Shown piece by piece: positions 1 through 8,717 of a stretch of DNA of 64,000 nt; within the stretch, counting starts at the first letter, position 1; the number at the start of each line of letters is the position of its first letter. This DNA comes from MFD04580-c1 sp963702995 (GTDB lineage: Bacteria > Planctomycetota > Phycisphaerae > Tepidisphaerales > Tepidisphaeraceae): assembly GCA_963702995.1 (NCBI GenBank), contig OY969783.1, positions 6,804,258 to 6,868,257 of the forward strand, in the 5' to 3' direction. Both the position numbers and the translations under genes were made by a program. The notes under the pieces were generated by a model that was not told where the DNA came from, did not search any database, and worked only from the letters and a program-made list of their open reading frames with translations.

Positions 1-345
1 GTGTTTGCCGATCGTATGGAAGGCCGACCTTATGGAAGGCCGACCGTCGAGAGCGCCGGCGGCAGGTCGGATAATATCCTCGCCCGCGTCTTGCCTGGAA
101 CGGCCGCCCACGATGCCACCAAATCCGTCCGAGCCCCGCGTATAGCCGCGCGTCGTGCGGCTATGGACGAACGATTCTAGATCTGTTACCATTCCCGCCC
201 CTCTCATCTGGCAGTTGTGCCGATGAAGTGGGACGGCAAACGACAACGGCATGAGCCTTGTGATCCGGCCGGTCGGGCGAGCGATGTGCGGCGGACTGTC
301 CGCGGGTTTCGATAGGGCGCAGCAACGCAAAGATTGAAGGATCCG
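1..345. other. Leader region upstream of rpmI, no gene
   Basis: No convincing reading frame is present. A 14-bp direct repeat (ATGGAAGGCCGACC) occurs twice near bases 16-45. The usual upstream partner infC is not visible, so the promoter of the ribosomal-protein genes probably lies in this stretch, but I could not assign -35 and -10 boxes. Confidence 0.5.
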
Positions 346-648
346 ATGCGGAAGAAGATGAAGCCGAGCAAGAGCATTGCCAAGCGGTTCAAGGTCAGCA
401 AGACCGGAAAGCTGAAGCGTCATCACGGCTTCACCTCCCACCTGATGAGCAGCCGCAGCGCCAACCGGCGTCGCCGCCTTCGTCAGGGCGCGATCCTGAG
501 TGAGAGCCATGCCCGCCGCCTCCGGAAGCTGATGGGCGTCGGCAAGCTGGGCCCGGGTAAGATCGCCACCGCCCGAGCCGCGCAGCGCCGGGCCGTCGCC
601 GCCGCCGCGGCGGCCGCCAAGCCCGAAGTTGAGACAAAGACAGCCTGA
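346..648 (+). CDS. rpmI: 50S ribosomal protein L35
   Basis: This is a structural protein of the large ribosomal subunit. The N-terminal 65 residues are typical bL35: MKPSKSIAKRFKVSKTGKLK, then HHGFTSHLMSSRSANRRRRLR. The ATG at 346 follows GAAGG at a 5-base spacing, so I prefer it to the in-frame TTG at 334. At 100 aa it is longer than the usual 64-68 aa. The extra C-terminus is an alanine-rich tail ending in charged residues. rplT follows on the same strand after an unusually long 283-bp spacer, and no infC precedes it within the window. Confidence 0.95.
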   Translation: MRKKMKPSKSIAKRFKVSKTGKLKRHHGFTSHLMSSRSANRRRRLRQGAILSESHARRLRKLMGVGKLGPGKIATARAAQRRAVAAAAAAAKPEVETKTA

Positions 649-931
649 ACAGGCTCCGATCTCCGCCGAGCAATTGGGGAGAGTTGGCAGCAGCGGCCGG
701 CGCTTGCCGGCCTTCGCCGGTGTGCAACGGAGCAACCCGCGCCTCGCAATGGGTGGGGTTCGCCGGGCGCACCCGCGTGAGGGATCGCTGATCCACGTCG
801 GGCCGCGAAAGCGGCTTGGGTGTCGGTCCCTCGAACAAAGCGCCGGGGCGTACCCGGCGCAGCCATGCCCCCCTGACAGACTCTGTCGGGCGAGCGCCTC
901 TGGCTCCACGAGTCCCGAAAGGAAGTCGATC
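649..931 (+). promoter_or_regulatory. Structured spacer between rpmI and rplT (possible L20 leader)
   Basis: These two genes are usually separated by only a few dozen bases, but here 283 bp intervene. The stretch holds a perfect 8-bp hairpin at 840-847/853-860 with a 5-base loop. A second hairpin follows at 875-879/883-887, extended by CCC/GGG at 871-873/888-890 around a bulged T. It ends with the rplT ribosome binding site GAAAGGAAG. In several bacteria L20 represses its own operon by binding a leader RNA, so an autoregulatory leader or a processing site is a reasonable inference; nothing here proves it. Confidence 0.45.
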
Positions 932-1324
932 ATGGCCCGAGTTAAGGGTGGTCCGAAGCACGCGCGGAAGCGCAAGAAGGTCTTGAAGCGAGCGTCCGGT
1001 TTCCGGGCGGGGCCGGGGACGCTCTACCGCCAGGCGATTGAGTTTACGATGCGTGCCGGCCGGTACGCCTACCGTGACCGCCGCCAGAAGAAGCGACACT
1101 TCCGCTCGCTCTGGGTGCAGCGCCTCAGCGCCGCCCTCCAGCAGCGCGGCATGAACTACAGCCGCTTCATCCCGGCCCTGGTCCTGGCCGGGATTGAGCT
1201 GAACCGCAAGATGCTAAGCGAGCTCGCCATCAGCGACCCGGCCGTTTTTGACGCCATCGTCGAGAAGGCCAAGCCGTTCATCGTCCACATTCCCAAGAAG
1301 GCGCCGGCACCAAAGGCCGCCTGA
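932..1324 (+). CDS. rplT: 50S ribosomal protein L20
   Basis: bL20 binds 23S rRNA early in large-subunit assembly and in several bacteria also acts as a translational repressor. The 130-aa product starts MARVKGGPKHARKRKKVLK and contains the typical GFRAGPGTLYRQA, YAYRDRRQKKRHFRSLWVQRL and GIELNRKMLSELAISDP blocks. The ATG at 932 is preceded by GGAAG. The frame stays open far upstream, but that part does not resemble L20 and has no good ribosome binding site. A short KKAPAPKAA tail extends past the usual end. Confidence 0.97.
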   Translation: MARVKGGPKHARKRKKVLKRASGFRAGPGTLYRQAIEFTMRAGRYAYRDRRQKKRHFRSLWVQRLSAALQQRGMNYSRFIPALVLAGIELNRKMLSELAISDPAVFDAIVEKAKPFIVHIPKKAPAPKAA

Positions 1325-1642
1325 GCCGAAGCAGCAGTCATTGAACGTCTACACCGGGTTAACAGGTCATCCCTTTCGACCCGGTTTCCGTTCGCACACG
1401 CGTTATCGGATCACGCTTCAAGCCCAAACGCCTTGTCGGGCACGCATCGCGTGCCGCCGTCGGGAGGCTTGCCGTGCCGGGACACCACCCCGCCCGCCGA
1501 TAGCGTGGCGCGGCGGCACGCCGTGCGTGCCCTGCTCATCGATCCATCGGGGGTCGCGTTTGATAGGGGAGATGGCGACACGGCCGAGCGTGCTCAGCCA
1601 AAATCGCTTGCTATCGCCGGTCCTGGCGAGACGTTCGACAGT
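1325..1642. other. Intergenic region, convergent ends of rplT and MCE gene
   Basis: This is 318 bp between convergent genes. I see no credible gene and no strong terminator hairpin. GC-rich sequence around 1437-1530 (GCACGCATCGCGTGC and similar) can form small palindromes only. Confidence 0.4.
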
Positions 1643-2608
1643 TCATTTCAGCTTCAGCGTGAAGCCTTCCTGTTCCCACTGCTCCACCAGTCGTTGAAGG
1701 TCTTTGACGGTGAGCTTCATCGTCGCGGACGTGTCGTTGAGGCTCTCATAGAGCCGCGGGTCGTTGACGAGCATCCCCAGCGTGCCTTGCCCCTTGTCGA
1801 TCTTCGCGGTGATCGAATTCAAACGCTCCATGACCTCGCCGATCTGGCTCAGTCGCTCGCCAAGCTGCCGCCCGACATCATCGACCTTCTGCTGGCCGTC
1901 GGCGACGGTGGTTCGCACCTGCTTGAGTGTCGTGTTCGTCTCGTTCACGACTTCATCAAGGCGGCCGCTGAACTTCTCCAGGTTCTCGCTCGTCCGGCGG
2001 ACGCTGACGATCGTTCCGTGAACGTCGTCCCTCAATGTCGGGTCATTGATCACTTTCTCGGTAGACTCCAGCACGCGGCCGGCCCGATCAAGCTGCTGAC
2101 GGAAACTCATGACCGTCTCATCGAGGTGGCGAATGAACTGCTGCTGGCGGATGTCCGAGATCAGGCCCGTGATTTCCGGGGGGATCAGGCCGCTGCCGGT
2201 AAACGACGCCCTGACCTTTGACCCTTCCTTCAGGAACTCGCTCGACGGCTCTCCTTTGAGTTCCAGGCTGATCGCCGCCGAGCTGCCGAGCGCGCTTTGT
2301 GCGCGGATCACCCCTTCGACATTGACGGGGAGTGGCGGGCCGGGGTCCAGTACCGCCTCGACGATCACTTCGCGGTTGTTGTCCAGACGACGGACGGAGA
2401 CCACGTGGCCCACGTCCACCCCAAGGTACTGGATGGGCGACCCCTCGCTGACGCCGTCAACGCGGCCGCAGGAGATCTGAATTTTGGCCCCATGCGCAAG
2501 AAGGGACGAAAAGGAACTGCTGGCGAACTTGAGGATCATCCACGCGAGCGCGATCATCGATACCAGCACGACGAGGCCGACGGTCAGATTCCTGCGCTGA
2601 GGCGACAT
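1643..2608 (-). CDS. MCE/MlaD-family membrane-anchored lipid-transport protein
   Basis: The 321-aa product has one N-terminal membrane helix (about residues 8-28, LTVGLVVLVSMIALAWMILK). An MCE domain follows at about 35-115, recognisable from VDGVSEGSPIQYLGVDVGHV. A long helical, heptad-rich tail (about 160-300) rich in V, L, D and T completes it. MCE proteins form hexameric rings that shuttle phospholipids between inner and outer membranes, usually with an ABC transporter (MlaE/MlaF). Neither partner is encoded next to this gene, so it may work with a transporter elsewhere. The start at MSPQRRN was chosen because it directly precedes the membrane helix; upstream frame extension is not protein-like. 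Confidence 0.8.
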   Translation of the reverse strand: MSPQRRNLTVGLVVLVSMIALAWMILKFASSSFSSLLAHGAKIQISCGRVDGVSEGSPIQYLGVDVGHVVSVRRLDNNREVIVEAVLDPGPPLPVNVEGVIRAQSALGSSAAISLELKGEPSSEFLKEGSKVRASFTGSGLIPPEITGLISDIRQQQFIRHLDETVMSFRQQLDRAGRVLESTEKVINDPTLRDDVHGTIVSVRRTSENLEKFSGRLDEVVNETNTTLKQVRTTVADGQQKVDDVGRQLGERLSQIGEVMERLNSITAKIDKGQGTLGMLVNDPRLYESLNDTSATMKLTVKDLQRLVEQWEQEGFTLKLK

Positions 2609-2896
2609 GGATGAGCCTGGGTCTACCGGCTGGGTCTCGCGGCACACTCCGCCCGCCGCCCATCGTAGGCGGGTGATCGACCTGCCGCCGAAACCCATGG
2701 CGTTGCGGTCGGGCGGCCGCTGTCTGGCCGCCTCGCCGTTGCTTGTAGTCGGCCGGGCCCGCGCTTGCAAGCGATGCCGGTTTTCATAAGACTGACATTC
2801 GTCAAGCGCGGCGGAAGGGCGCGCAAGGGGGCTCGTTCGACCAGAACCACGTTAGCCGGTCGGGCAGCGGCCCGACGGTGCTTGAGAGGCGGCGCG
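2609..2896. other. Divergent intergenic region
   Basis: This 288-bp spacer separates the divergently transcribed MCE gene and metallopeptidase gene and must hold both promoters. I see no clear sigma-70 boxes. GAGAGGC just before 2897 can serve as ribosome binding site for the rightward gene. Confidence 0.4.
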
Positions 2897-4296
2897 ATGA
2901 ACGACCGAGCGATTCCCACCAGCCGCCGAATGATCGCGGTCACTCTCGCGGCCGCCGGCGCTCTCCTTCTGATGGCTCCGCCGCGATCGCAGGGCGCGCC
3001 GGGAAAAGGCGCACCCGCGGGCGCCGATGCCGGGGGGATGGCCACGCCCGGCGCGCTCAAGACCTACCCCTCCCCGTACTACACCATCTACAGCGACCTC
3101 GGCATTGACGACGTGCGCGAAGCGACGATGCGCATGACCAGGATGGCCGAGGAGTACCACGATCGCACGGCCGGCTTTTCGGGCGTAATCAATCAGAAGT
3201 TCCCGTTTTATCTGTACGCGACCGCCGAGGATTACTACCGCGGCGGCGGCCCGCCCGGCTCCGCCGGGGTCTTCATGGTGCGCAACGGCGAATCGAAGCT
3301 GATGGCGATCGCCATCGGCAAGTCCGACGGCCGCGACGGCGGCCAGACCTGGCACGTGGTGCAGCACGAGGGGTTCCACCAGTTCGCCCATGCCGTCATT
3401 GGCGGCGACATGCCGATGTGGGTGAATGAGGGGCTGGCCGAGTACTTCGGTGAAGGCCTTTTCACCGGCGACGGGTTCGTCACGGGCCTGGTGCCGGCCC
3501 GGCGGCTCCAGCGCGTTCAGGAGAGCATCCGCGAGAAGAAGTTCAAGTCGATTAAGGAAATGATGCTCCTGACCAACCGGGAGTGGAACGCGGACCTGAA
3601 GATTGAGAATTACGACATGGCCTGGTCCATGACTCACTTCCTCGCCCATGGCGATGACGGGCGCTACCAGGGGGCCTTCGCCGCCTTCATGAAAGACATC
3701 GGCGCAACCGGCCCTGGGCGCAGGCGTGGGAGGCCAACTTCGGCTCGGCCGATGGTTTTGAGAAGAAGTGGTCCGACTGGTGGCTCGCGCTGCCGGAGCG
3801 CCCGACCGGCGAGGGGTACGCCCGGGCCGCCGTCGCCACCCTGACCAGCTTCGCCGCCCGCGCCACCGTCCAGAAGCAGGGCTTCGACAACCTGGACGAG
3901 TTCCTGCGCGTGGTGGATGAAGGGAAGCTCAAGGCGTCGCCCGAAGACTGGCTTCCGCCGGCCCTCCTGACGTCGGCGATCGCCGCGACGCACGGGCCTG
4001 AGGTGCCGGAAGGGACCAAGTGGTCCCTGGAGCACGACGCCGCCAGGAGCCCGACCCTCGTCGCCGTATTGCCCGACAAGACCCGGATCGTCGGGTCGAT
4101 GCCGGCACACGTATCGAGGGTGACGCGAGTGTTCGTGGAGGTGGACGACCTGCCGGCGGCGATCGAAAAGGCGACCGCGCTCTACGCCGACAAGAAGAAG
4201 GAGCAGGCCAGGGCCCTTCTCCAGGACGGGCTCCGCAAGCACCCCAAGTCTCCCTCTGCCGACGCCGCCCGCAAGCTGCTCGTAGCGAACCACTGA
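2897..4296 (+). CDS. Exported gluzincin-type metallopeptidase (DUF1570-like), frameshifted near 3708
   Basis: The product is about 466 aa. It has a hydrophobic export signal (residues about 11-32) and a zinc site HEGFH at 157-161, with the distal glutamate in WVNEGLAEY (E178). That is the HExxH...E layout of gluzincin peptidases such as planctomycete DUF1570 proteins. The frame breaks at about 3708 (AACCGG). Adding one base restores ...RPWAQAWEANFGSADGFE and continues to the stop at 4296. The C-terminal part contains a helical repeat-like end (KKKEQARALLQDGLRKHP). I treat the break as a consensus error because the downstream frame is clean and continuous. The substrate is unknown. Confidence 0.75.
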
Positions 4297-4344
4297 CGGC
4301 CGACCCGGCGTGACAATGGTTCGACATGGCTACAATCCCACACC

Positions 4345-6039
4345 ATGGCAGTAAAAACAGCAACGTACCCGATCGGCGACGGCCCCACGTCGGCCTTCCC
4401 GCGGCTGGATGAGACCGACCTTTCCTCCCTTCACCCCTTTGCGACGTGCCGGACGTACCAGGATGGCGACGTGGTCTTTCGTGTCGGGGATTCGGACATC
4501 GACCTCTACGTCGTCGAGTCAGGCGCCGTCGACATCGTTAACCCCTCCGACGGTGACCGGCATGTGAAGACCCACGGACCGGGGGAGTTTTGCGGGGATA
4601 TCGACCTGCTCACCGGCCGCCCGGTAATTGTGACGGCGGTGGCCAACGGACTGACGCACCTGCTTTGTGTCCCCGGCGAGCGGCTGCGCGAGCTGTTGAA
4701 CAAGGTGCCGCGGCTGGGGGAGAAGCTGCTGGTTGCATTCCAGAATCGACGCGAGTTGCTCGACAAGGGCGGCGTGTTGGGCCTGCGCGTCGTCGGGGCG
4801 GGGAATTGCCGCGATACGACCGTGGTCCGGGAGTTTCTTTATAAGAATTTCGTCCCGTTCACGTGGTACGACTCGACGTCGGAAAAAGGGAAGGCGGCGC
4901 TGATTGAGTGGGGCTCGCCCAAAAAGTCTCCGGTCATCGAGTGTGGGGGCGGCCGCCTCCTGATCAACCCGAGCCTGCGCGAGCTTGCCCAGGGGGCGGG
5001 AGTCTGGCGTCATTGCCCCAACCAGATGGTTGATCTGGCGGTGATCGGCGCGGGCCCGGCTGGGATGGCGGCCGCGGTCTATGCGGCGTCGGAAGGGCTC
5101 TCCACGCTCGTGCTCGACCGGCTCGGTCCGGGCGGGCAGGCGGGCGGGTCGTCGAAGATCGAAAACTTCATTGGCTTTCCCAGCGGGTTGTCCGGCGCCG
5201 AACTGGCGACGCGCGGCGTGCTGCAGATGCTGAAGTTCGGGGCGAAGATCGCGGCGCCCGTGTCGGTGGAAGGGCTCGAGCCAAGGACGTCGATGTCGGA
5301 CTGCCATCGGCTTCGGTTGGACTGCGGCGCGACGATCTCGGCCCGCACGGTGCTGCTGGCGACGGGGGTTCGCTGGCGCAAGCTCGACGCCGTCAACGCG
5401 GATCGGTTCGAACGATCGGCCGTTCACTACGCCTGCACGTCGGTCGAGGCCATTCTTTACGATAACTGCGACGTCGCCATCGTCGGCGCCGGCAACTCGG
5501 CGGGTCAGGCGGCGATGTATATGTCCGAGTGCTGCCGGAACCGAAAGGTGCACTTGATCGTGCGGCGCACGCTCGGGCTGGGGATGTCGGAATACCTCAC
5601 AGGGCGCATTCGTTCATCCGCGAATGTCGTCGTGCATGAGGGGGTGGAAGTGGCGGCCCTGCACGGGGAGCGGCGGCTGGAGTCGATGACGCTTCGGCCG
5701 TTCGTCGCTGGCGGCCAGCCGGCCGCCAAGGGGCCGGCGGGGGAAACTGTAAACGTCAACGCCATCTTCGTTTTCATTGGCGCCGAGCCGATTGTTGACT
5801 GGCTCCCCGAATCAATGGCGCGGGACAAGCAGGGCTATGTGCTCACCGGCATCGACGCCTTGAAGTCCGGCAAGTGGCCGCTGACCGACCGGGAGCCGTG
5901 CCCGCTGGAGACGACGATCCCCGGCCTCCTCGCGGGCGGCGACGTCCGCGCCGGCTCGACCAAGCGCGTCGGGTTCGCGGTCGGGGATGGCTCGCTCGCG
6001 GTGACGTGCGTCCACAAGCTGATCGCGATTCGCAATTAA
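4345..6039 (+). CDS. Cyclic-nucleotide-binding domain fused to thioredoxin-reductase-like flavoprotein
   Basis: The 564-aa protein has three parts. A cNMP-binding (CRP-like) sensor domain occupies about 20-145 (GEFCGDIDLLTGRP). A thioredoxin/glutaredoxin-like module without a CxxC follows at about 155-225. A FAD/NAD(P)H disulfide-reductase-like domain covers about 235-564, with GAGPAGMAAAVYAASEG for FAD, VGAGNSAGQAAMY for NAD(P), and a C-terminal AGGDVR...VGFAVGDGS. Where classical TrxB has its redox-active CxxC, this protein reads HYACTSVEA, with a single cysteine. It is therefore unlikely to be an ordinary thioredoxin reductase; a nucleotide-responsive oxidoreductase with another partner is possible. 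The start ATG is followed at once by conserved sequence, but no strong ribosome binding site is visible. Confidence 0.85.
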   Translation: MAVKTATYPIGDGPTSAFPRLDETDLSSLHPFATCRTYQDGDVVFRVGDSDIDLYVVESGAVDIVNPSDGDRHVKTHGPGEFCGDIDLLTGRPVIVTAVANGLTHLLCVPGERLRELLNKVPRLGEKLLVAFQNRRELLDKGGVLGLRVVGAGNCRDTTVVREFLYKNFVPFTWYDSTSEKGKAALIEWGSPKKSPVIECGGGRLLINPSLRELAQGAGVWRHCPNQMVDLAVIGAGPAGMAAAVYAASEGLSTLVLDRLGPGGQAGGSSKIENFIGFPSGLSGAELATRGVLQMLKFGAKIAAPVSVEGLEPRTSMSDCHRLRLDCGATISARTVLLATGVRWRKLDAVNADRFERSAVHYACTSVEAILYDNCDVAIVGAGNSAGQAAMYMSECCRNRKVHLIVRRTLGLGMSEYLTGRIRSSANVVVHEGVEVAALHGERRLESMTLRPFVAGGQPAAKGPAGETVNVNAIFVFIGAEPIVDWLPESMARDKQGYVLTGIDALKSGKWPLTDREPCPLETTIPGLLAGGDVRAGSTKRVGFAVGDGSLAVTCVHKLIAIRN

Positions 6040-6159
6040 AACGCCAAAAAGCAAATCCGTGGATTTTGATGGGAACGCCATCGTCCCCGTCGGCCGTCGC
6101 CGTCGGTTGGACGCAGACGGCGATATTCTCAACTTAAAAAGATGACAATTTGCTCTCAC

Positions 6160-6197
6160 GGGCGTTCGTATTCGAGGTTTCTCCTGTACGAACGCCC
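6160..6197. repeat. 11-bp inverted repeat in leader of the L-E-A-R protein gene
   Basis: The arms GGGCGTTCGTA (6160-6170) and its perfect complement (6187-6197) enclose a 16-base loop. It lies 83 bases before the downstream start and about 120 bases after the preceding stop. There is no T-tract, so it may be a weak terminator of the upstream gene or a leader structure of the downstream one. Confidence 0.5.
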
Positions 6198-6279
6198 GAC
6201 TCCTGCCGAGCGGTGAGGCCCGGACCAAGAGTCCCGCGTCGAAACCAACACGACGTCCAATGGACGCAAGGAGTTGCCC

Positions 6280-6948
6280 GTGAGCTTTGTCACCTTCTCA
6301 GAGGGCCTTGAGGCCCGTTCCATGTTGTCCGCCTCTCCCACCTTGAACGCCGCCGTCGTCGCGGACCGCCTGACGATCCAGGCGGACCTGCTCAAGTTCA
6401 GATCGGACGCGCTTGTTCAGGAGGCGACGCTTGGCGGGGACATCGCCGCCATCAAGGCCGACGACGTTAAGGACGCCGCCTCGCTCAAGCCGCTGATCGC
6501 CACCTTCCACGCCGACGTCAAGGCGATGTGGGCGCAGCTGAAGGTCGATCGGCTCAACGAAGCTCAGAATGTCCTGGCCGATGAGTCGCTCATCGTCGGC
6601 GACATGAAGCAGATCTTGCTGGATCACGGCAACGTACCGGCGCTGGCGACCGACCATGCCAACCTGCTCGCTCATCGCATCCAACTTCAGAACGACATGA
6701 TCGCCGGGTTGAACGCGAGGCTGGCGACGCGCCAGGCGGCTTACCAGACGATTTTTTCCGATGGGAACGCCATCGTGGCCGCCGCGCACGCCGACTCGAC
6801 GGTCAGCGTCAAGCTCGCGGCCGATCTTCAGAAGTGGGTGACCGACAAGGGGAACGCGATGACGGTCTTCGCAGGCGATCTCGAGAAGCTGGTCAGCGAT
6901 CGCCAGCAGCTCGTCCTTGACCTTACGGCCATGCAGCAGCCGACGTGA
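6280..6948 (+). CDS. Helical protein with N-terminal L-E-A-R-S-M-L-S-A motif
   Basis: This 222-aa product is not recognised as an enzyme. It begins VSFVTFSEGLEARSMLSA, which closely resembles the LEPR-x-L-L-S N-terminal motif found on many exported planctomycete proteins. The remainder is predicted alpha-helical and heptad-rich with few glycines or prolines (ADRLTIQADLLKFRSDAL, DLEKLVSDRQQLVLDL), suggesting an extended coiled coil outside the cytoplasm. GTG at 6280 was chosen because AAGGAG ends 6 bases upstream; an in-frame TTG at 6274 is less well placed. A strong hairpin terminator follows the stop. Confidence 0.7.
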   Translation: MSFVTFSEGLEARSMLSASPTLNAAVVADRLTIQADLLKFRSDALVQEATLGGDIAAIKADDVKDAASLKPLIATFHADVKAMWAQLKVDRLNEAQNVLADESLIVGDMKQILLDHGNVPALATDHANLLAHRIQLQNDMIAGLNARLATRQAAYQTIFSDGNAIVAAAHADSTVSVKLAADLQKWVTDKGNAMTVFAGDLEKLVSDRQQLVLDLTAMQQPT

Positions 6949-6981
6949 CCCGCAAACACGTCCGGAACATCCTGATCGCCA

Positions 6982-7014
6982 CGAACGGGCGCCTCATCAA
7001 GAGGCGCCCGTTCG
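6982..7014 (+). terminator. Hairpin terminator
   Basis: A perfect 14-bp stem (6982-6995 with 7001-7014) closes a 5-base loop ATCAA, 33 bases after the stop of the preceding gene. There is no U-tract, so termination efficiency is uncertain. Confidence 0.7.
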
Positions 7015-7206
7015 CACGCTGCGCTCGGCCTCCGAAGACATGCCTTCAAAGGCCAGGCGAATGATTAATGATGCGATGCTTACGACTGAACAGCGTGCGT
7101 TCGGACTGCGTTGACCGGCCTACCCCACGTCGCTACCCTCACCGTGCGGTTGCTCGTTCGGCCGACGAAGACCGCAACGAGATCCATCGACGTGCTGGAG
7201 TATCAA

Positions 7207-7290
7207 GTAGCAGGCACACTCCGTGTGCCGTCCGCCACCTTACCGACCTCCCTGGAAGGTCGGCTTCGGCGCACGGAGTGTGCCTGCTAC
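7207..7290. repeat. MITE-like palindromic repeat (GTAGCAGGCACACTCCGTG family)
   Basis: The 19-bp arms at 7207-7225 and 7272-7290 are perfect inverted repeats. An inner short stem GACCT/AGGTC lies in the 46-base centre. A near-identical left half recurs at 39889-39912, over the stop codon of the pterin dehydratase gene, so this is a dispersed family. No protein is encoded. Confidence 0.85.
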
Positions 7291-7367
7291 ATAGGTCTCC
7301 AGACGTCGATCGCCAAAGTTTGCTTAGGCCTGAAGTCTGTTCAAGCAATTGAGTGCTAGGATCGGTG

Positions 7368-8555
7368 ATGGGCTCGAACGGAAAAAAGGTGGTTGTCGCG
7401 ATGAGCGGCGGAGTGGATAGCTCCGTGGCCGCCGCGATCCTGCTGCGCGAGGGGTACGAGGTGCTGGGCGCGTTCATGCGGCTGGGGAGCCCGAAGGGCG
7501 TCAGCAGCGTCGAAGAGCCGAACGCTTCATCCGAAGCCTGTGAGACAACGCCCGGGCCAGCCGCCAAGAGCAAACAAGGGTGTTGCTCGGTCCTCGACGC
7601 GGCCGACGCGCGGCGTGTCGCGGGGCTGCTGGGGATCCCCTTTTACGTCCTGAACTTCGAGCAGGATTTCGGGCGCGTGATCGATTATTTCGTCGATGAG
7701 TACAACCGCGGCCGCACTCCCAACCCGTGCGTTCGGTGCAACGACTGGCTCAAGTTTGGCAAGCTTGCCCAGTACGCCGACGCCGTGGGGGCCGACTATG
7801 TCGCCAGTGGTCATTACGCGCGCGTCGGCGTCGATCCGATCACCGGTCGCAAGCGACTGCTCCGCGGGCTCGACGAGCGGAAGGACCAAAGCTATGTCCT
7901 GTTCGGCGTCTCGCAGGCGGCCCTGGAACGGACGCTCCTTCCGATCGGCGAACACGAAAAACACGCCGTCCGCGCCATCGCCGAGGAGATGAAGCTCCCG
8001 GTGTTTAACAAGCCGGACTCGCAGGAGATTTGTTTCGTCCCGAACCAGGATTACGCGGGCCTGGTCCGGCGGCGCACGCCCGACGCATTCCGGTCGGGGG
8101 AAGTCGTCTCGCCCGACGGTGAGGTGATCGGCCGCCACGAGGGGCATCAGCACTTCACAGTGGGGCAGCGGAAGGGGGTCGGCATCGCCAGCGGCCGCCG
8201 GCTCTACGTGCTCGACATCGACGCGGCCGCCAACCGTGTCACGCTCGGCGAGAAGGCCGAGCTGGAACGGACGACGCTGATCGCGCGACAGATCAACCTG
8301 CTCGACCCGCGCCTGCTCGCTTTGCAAAAGCAGGGAGGCGACCCGGGGGCGTCCGTCCGTTGCACCGTGAAGATTCGCTACGGCCACGCGCCGCAGTCGG
8401 CGTCGGTGCGGATCACCGGGGTTGACGAGTTTCGCGCCGAGTTTGACGAGCCGCAGCAGGCGGTGACGCCGGGCCAGGCGGTGGTCCTCTATGACGGCGA
8501 TGTGCTGCTCGGCGGTGGGTGGATCGAATCGGCGGAGCGCACGGTCGCCGTATGA
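7368..8555 (+). CDS. mnmA: tRNA-specific 2-thiouridylase MnmA
   Basis: MnmA thiolates U34 of tRNA-Lys, tRNA-Glu and tRNA-Gln in the cytoplasm, using ATP and persulfide sulfur. The 395-aa product has the PP-loop AMSGGVDSSVAA near the N-terminus. The two catalytic cysteines are in TPNPCVRCN and SQEICFVP, and the substrate loop is in YVASGHYARV. The C-terminal barrel ends with GQAVVLYDGDVLLGGGWI. An insertion between the first helix and GCCSVLDAADARR is longer than in E. coli. ATG at 7368 is preferred over GTG at 7353 because it sits just before the PP-loop strand. Confidence 0.95.
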   Translation: MGSNGKKVVVAMSGGVDSSVAAAILLREGYEVLGAFMRLGSPKGVSSVEEPNASSEACETTPGPAAKSKQGCCSVLDAADARRVAGLLGIPFYVLNFEQDFGRVIDYFVDEYNRGRTPNPCVRCNDWLKFGKLAQYADAVGADYVASGHYARVGVDPITGRKRLLRGLDERKDQSYVLFGVSQAALERTLLPIGEHEKHAVRAIAEEMKLPVFNKPDSQEICFVPNQDYAGLVRRRTPDAFRSGEVVSPDGEVIGRHEGHQHFTVGQRKGVGIASGRRLYVLDIDAAANRVTLGEKAELERTTLIARQINLLDPRLLALQKQGGDPGASVRCTVKIRYGHAPQSASVRITGVDEFRAEFDEPQQAVTPGQAVVLYDGDVLLGGGWIESAERTVAV

Positions 8556-8717
8556 CACGGTTTTCCCAATTCCCAGGCGTCCAGATTTTGAACCGCTCAA
8601 CAGACAGGCGACTGGTTTTGAGGCGCGGCCTCGTCGAGTAGGATGTCGCGGCCGCTCGAGCGTGCCCCCTTGCGCCGTCGCCGGCGGGAGCGTTCGCCGC
8701 CTTACGTCCGCGTAGTC

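Larger units (their letters stand above)
6949..7367. other. Intergenic region before mnmA
   Basis: This 419-bp stretch contains the terminator at 6982-7014 and the palindromic element at 7207-7290. I see no gene in it. AGGATCGGTG directly before 7368 is the likely ribosome binding region of mnmA. Confidence 0.5.

Noticed and set aside
431..1099. Long leftward open frame across rpmI and rplT
   Set aside because: It is arginine/proline-rich, antisense to two certain ribosomal protein genes, and has no ribosome binding site.
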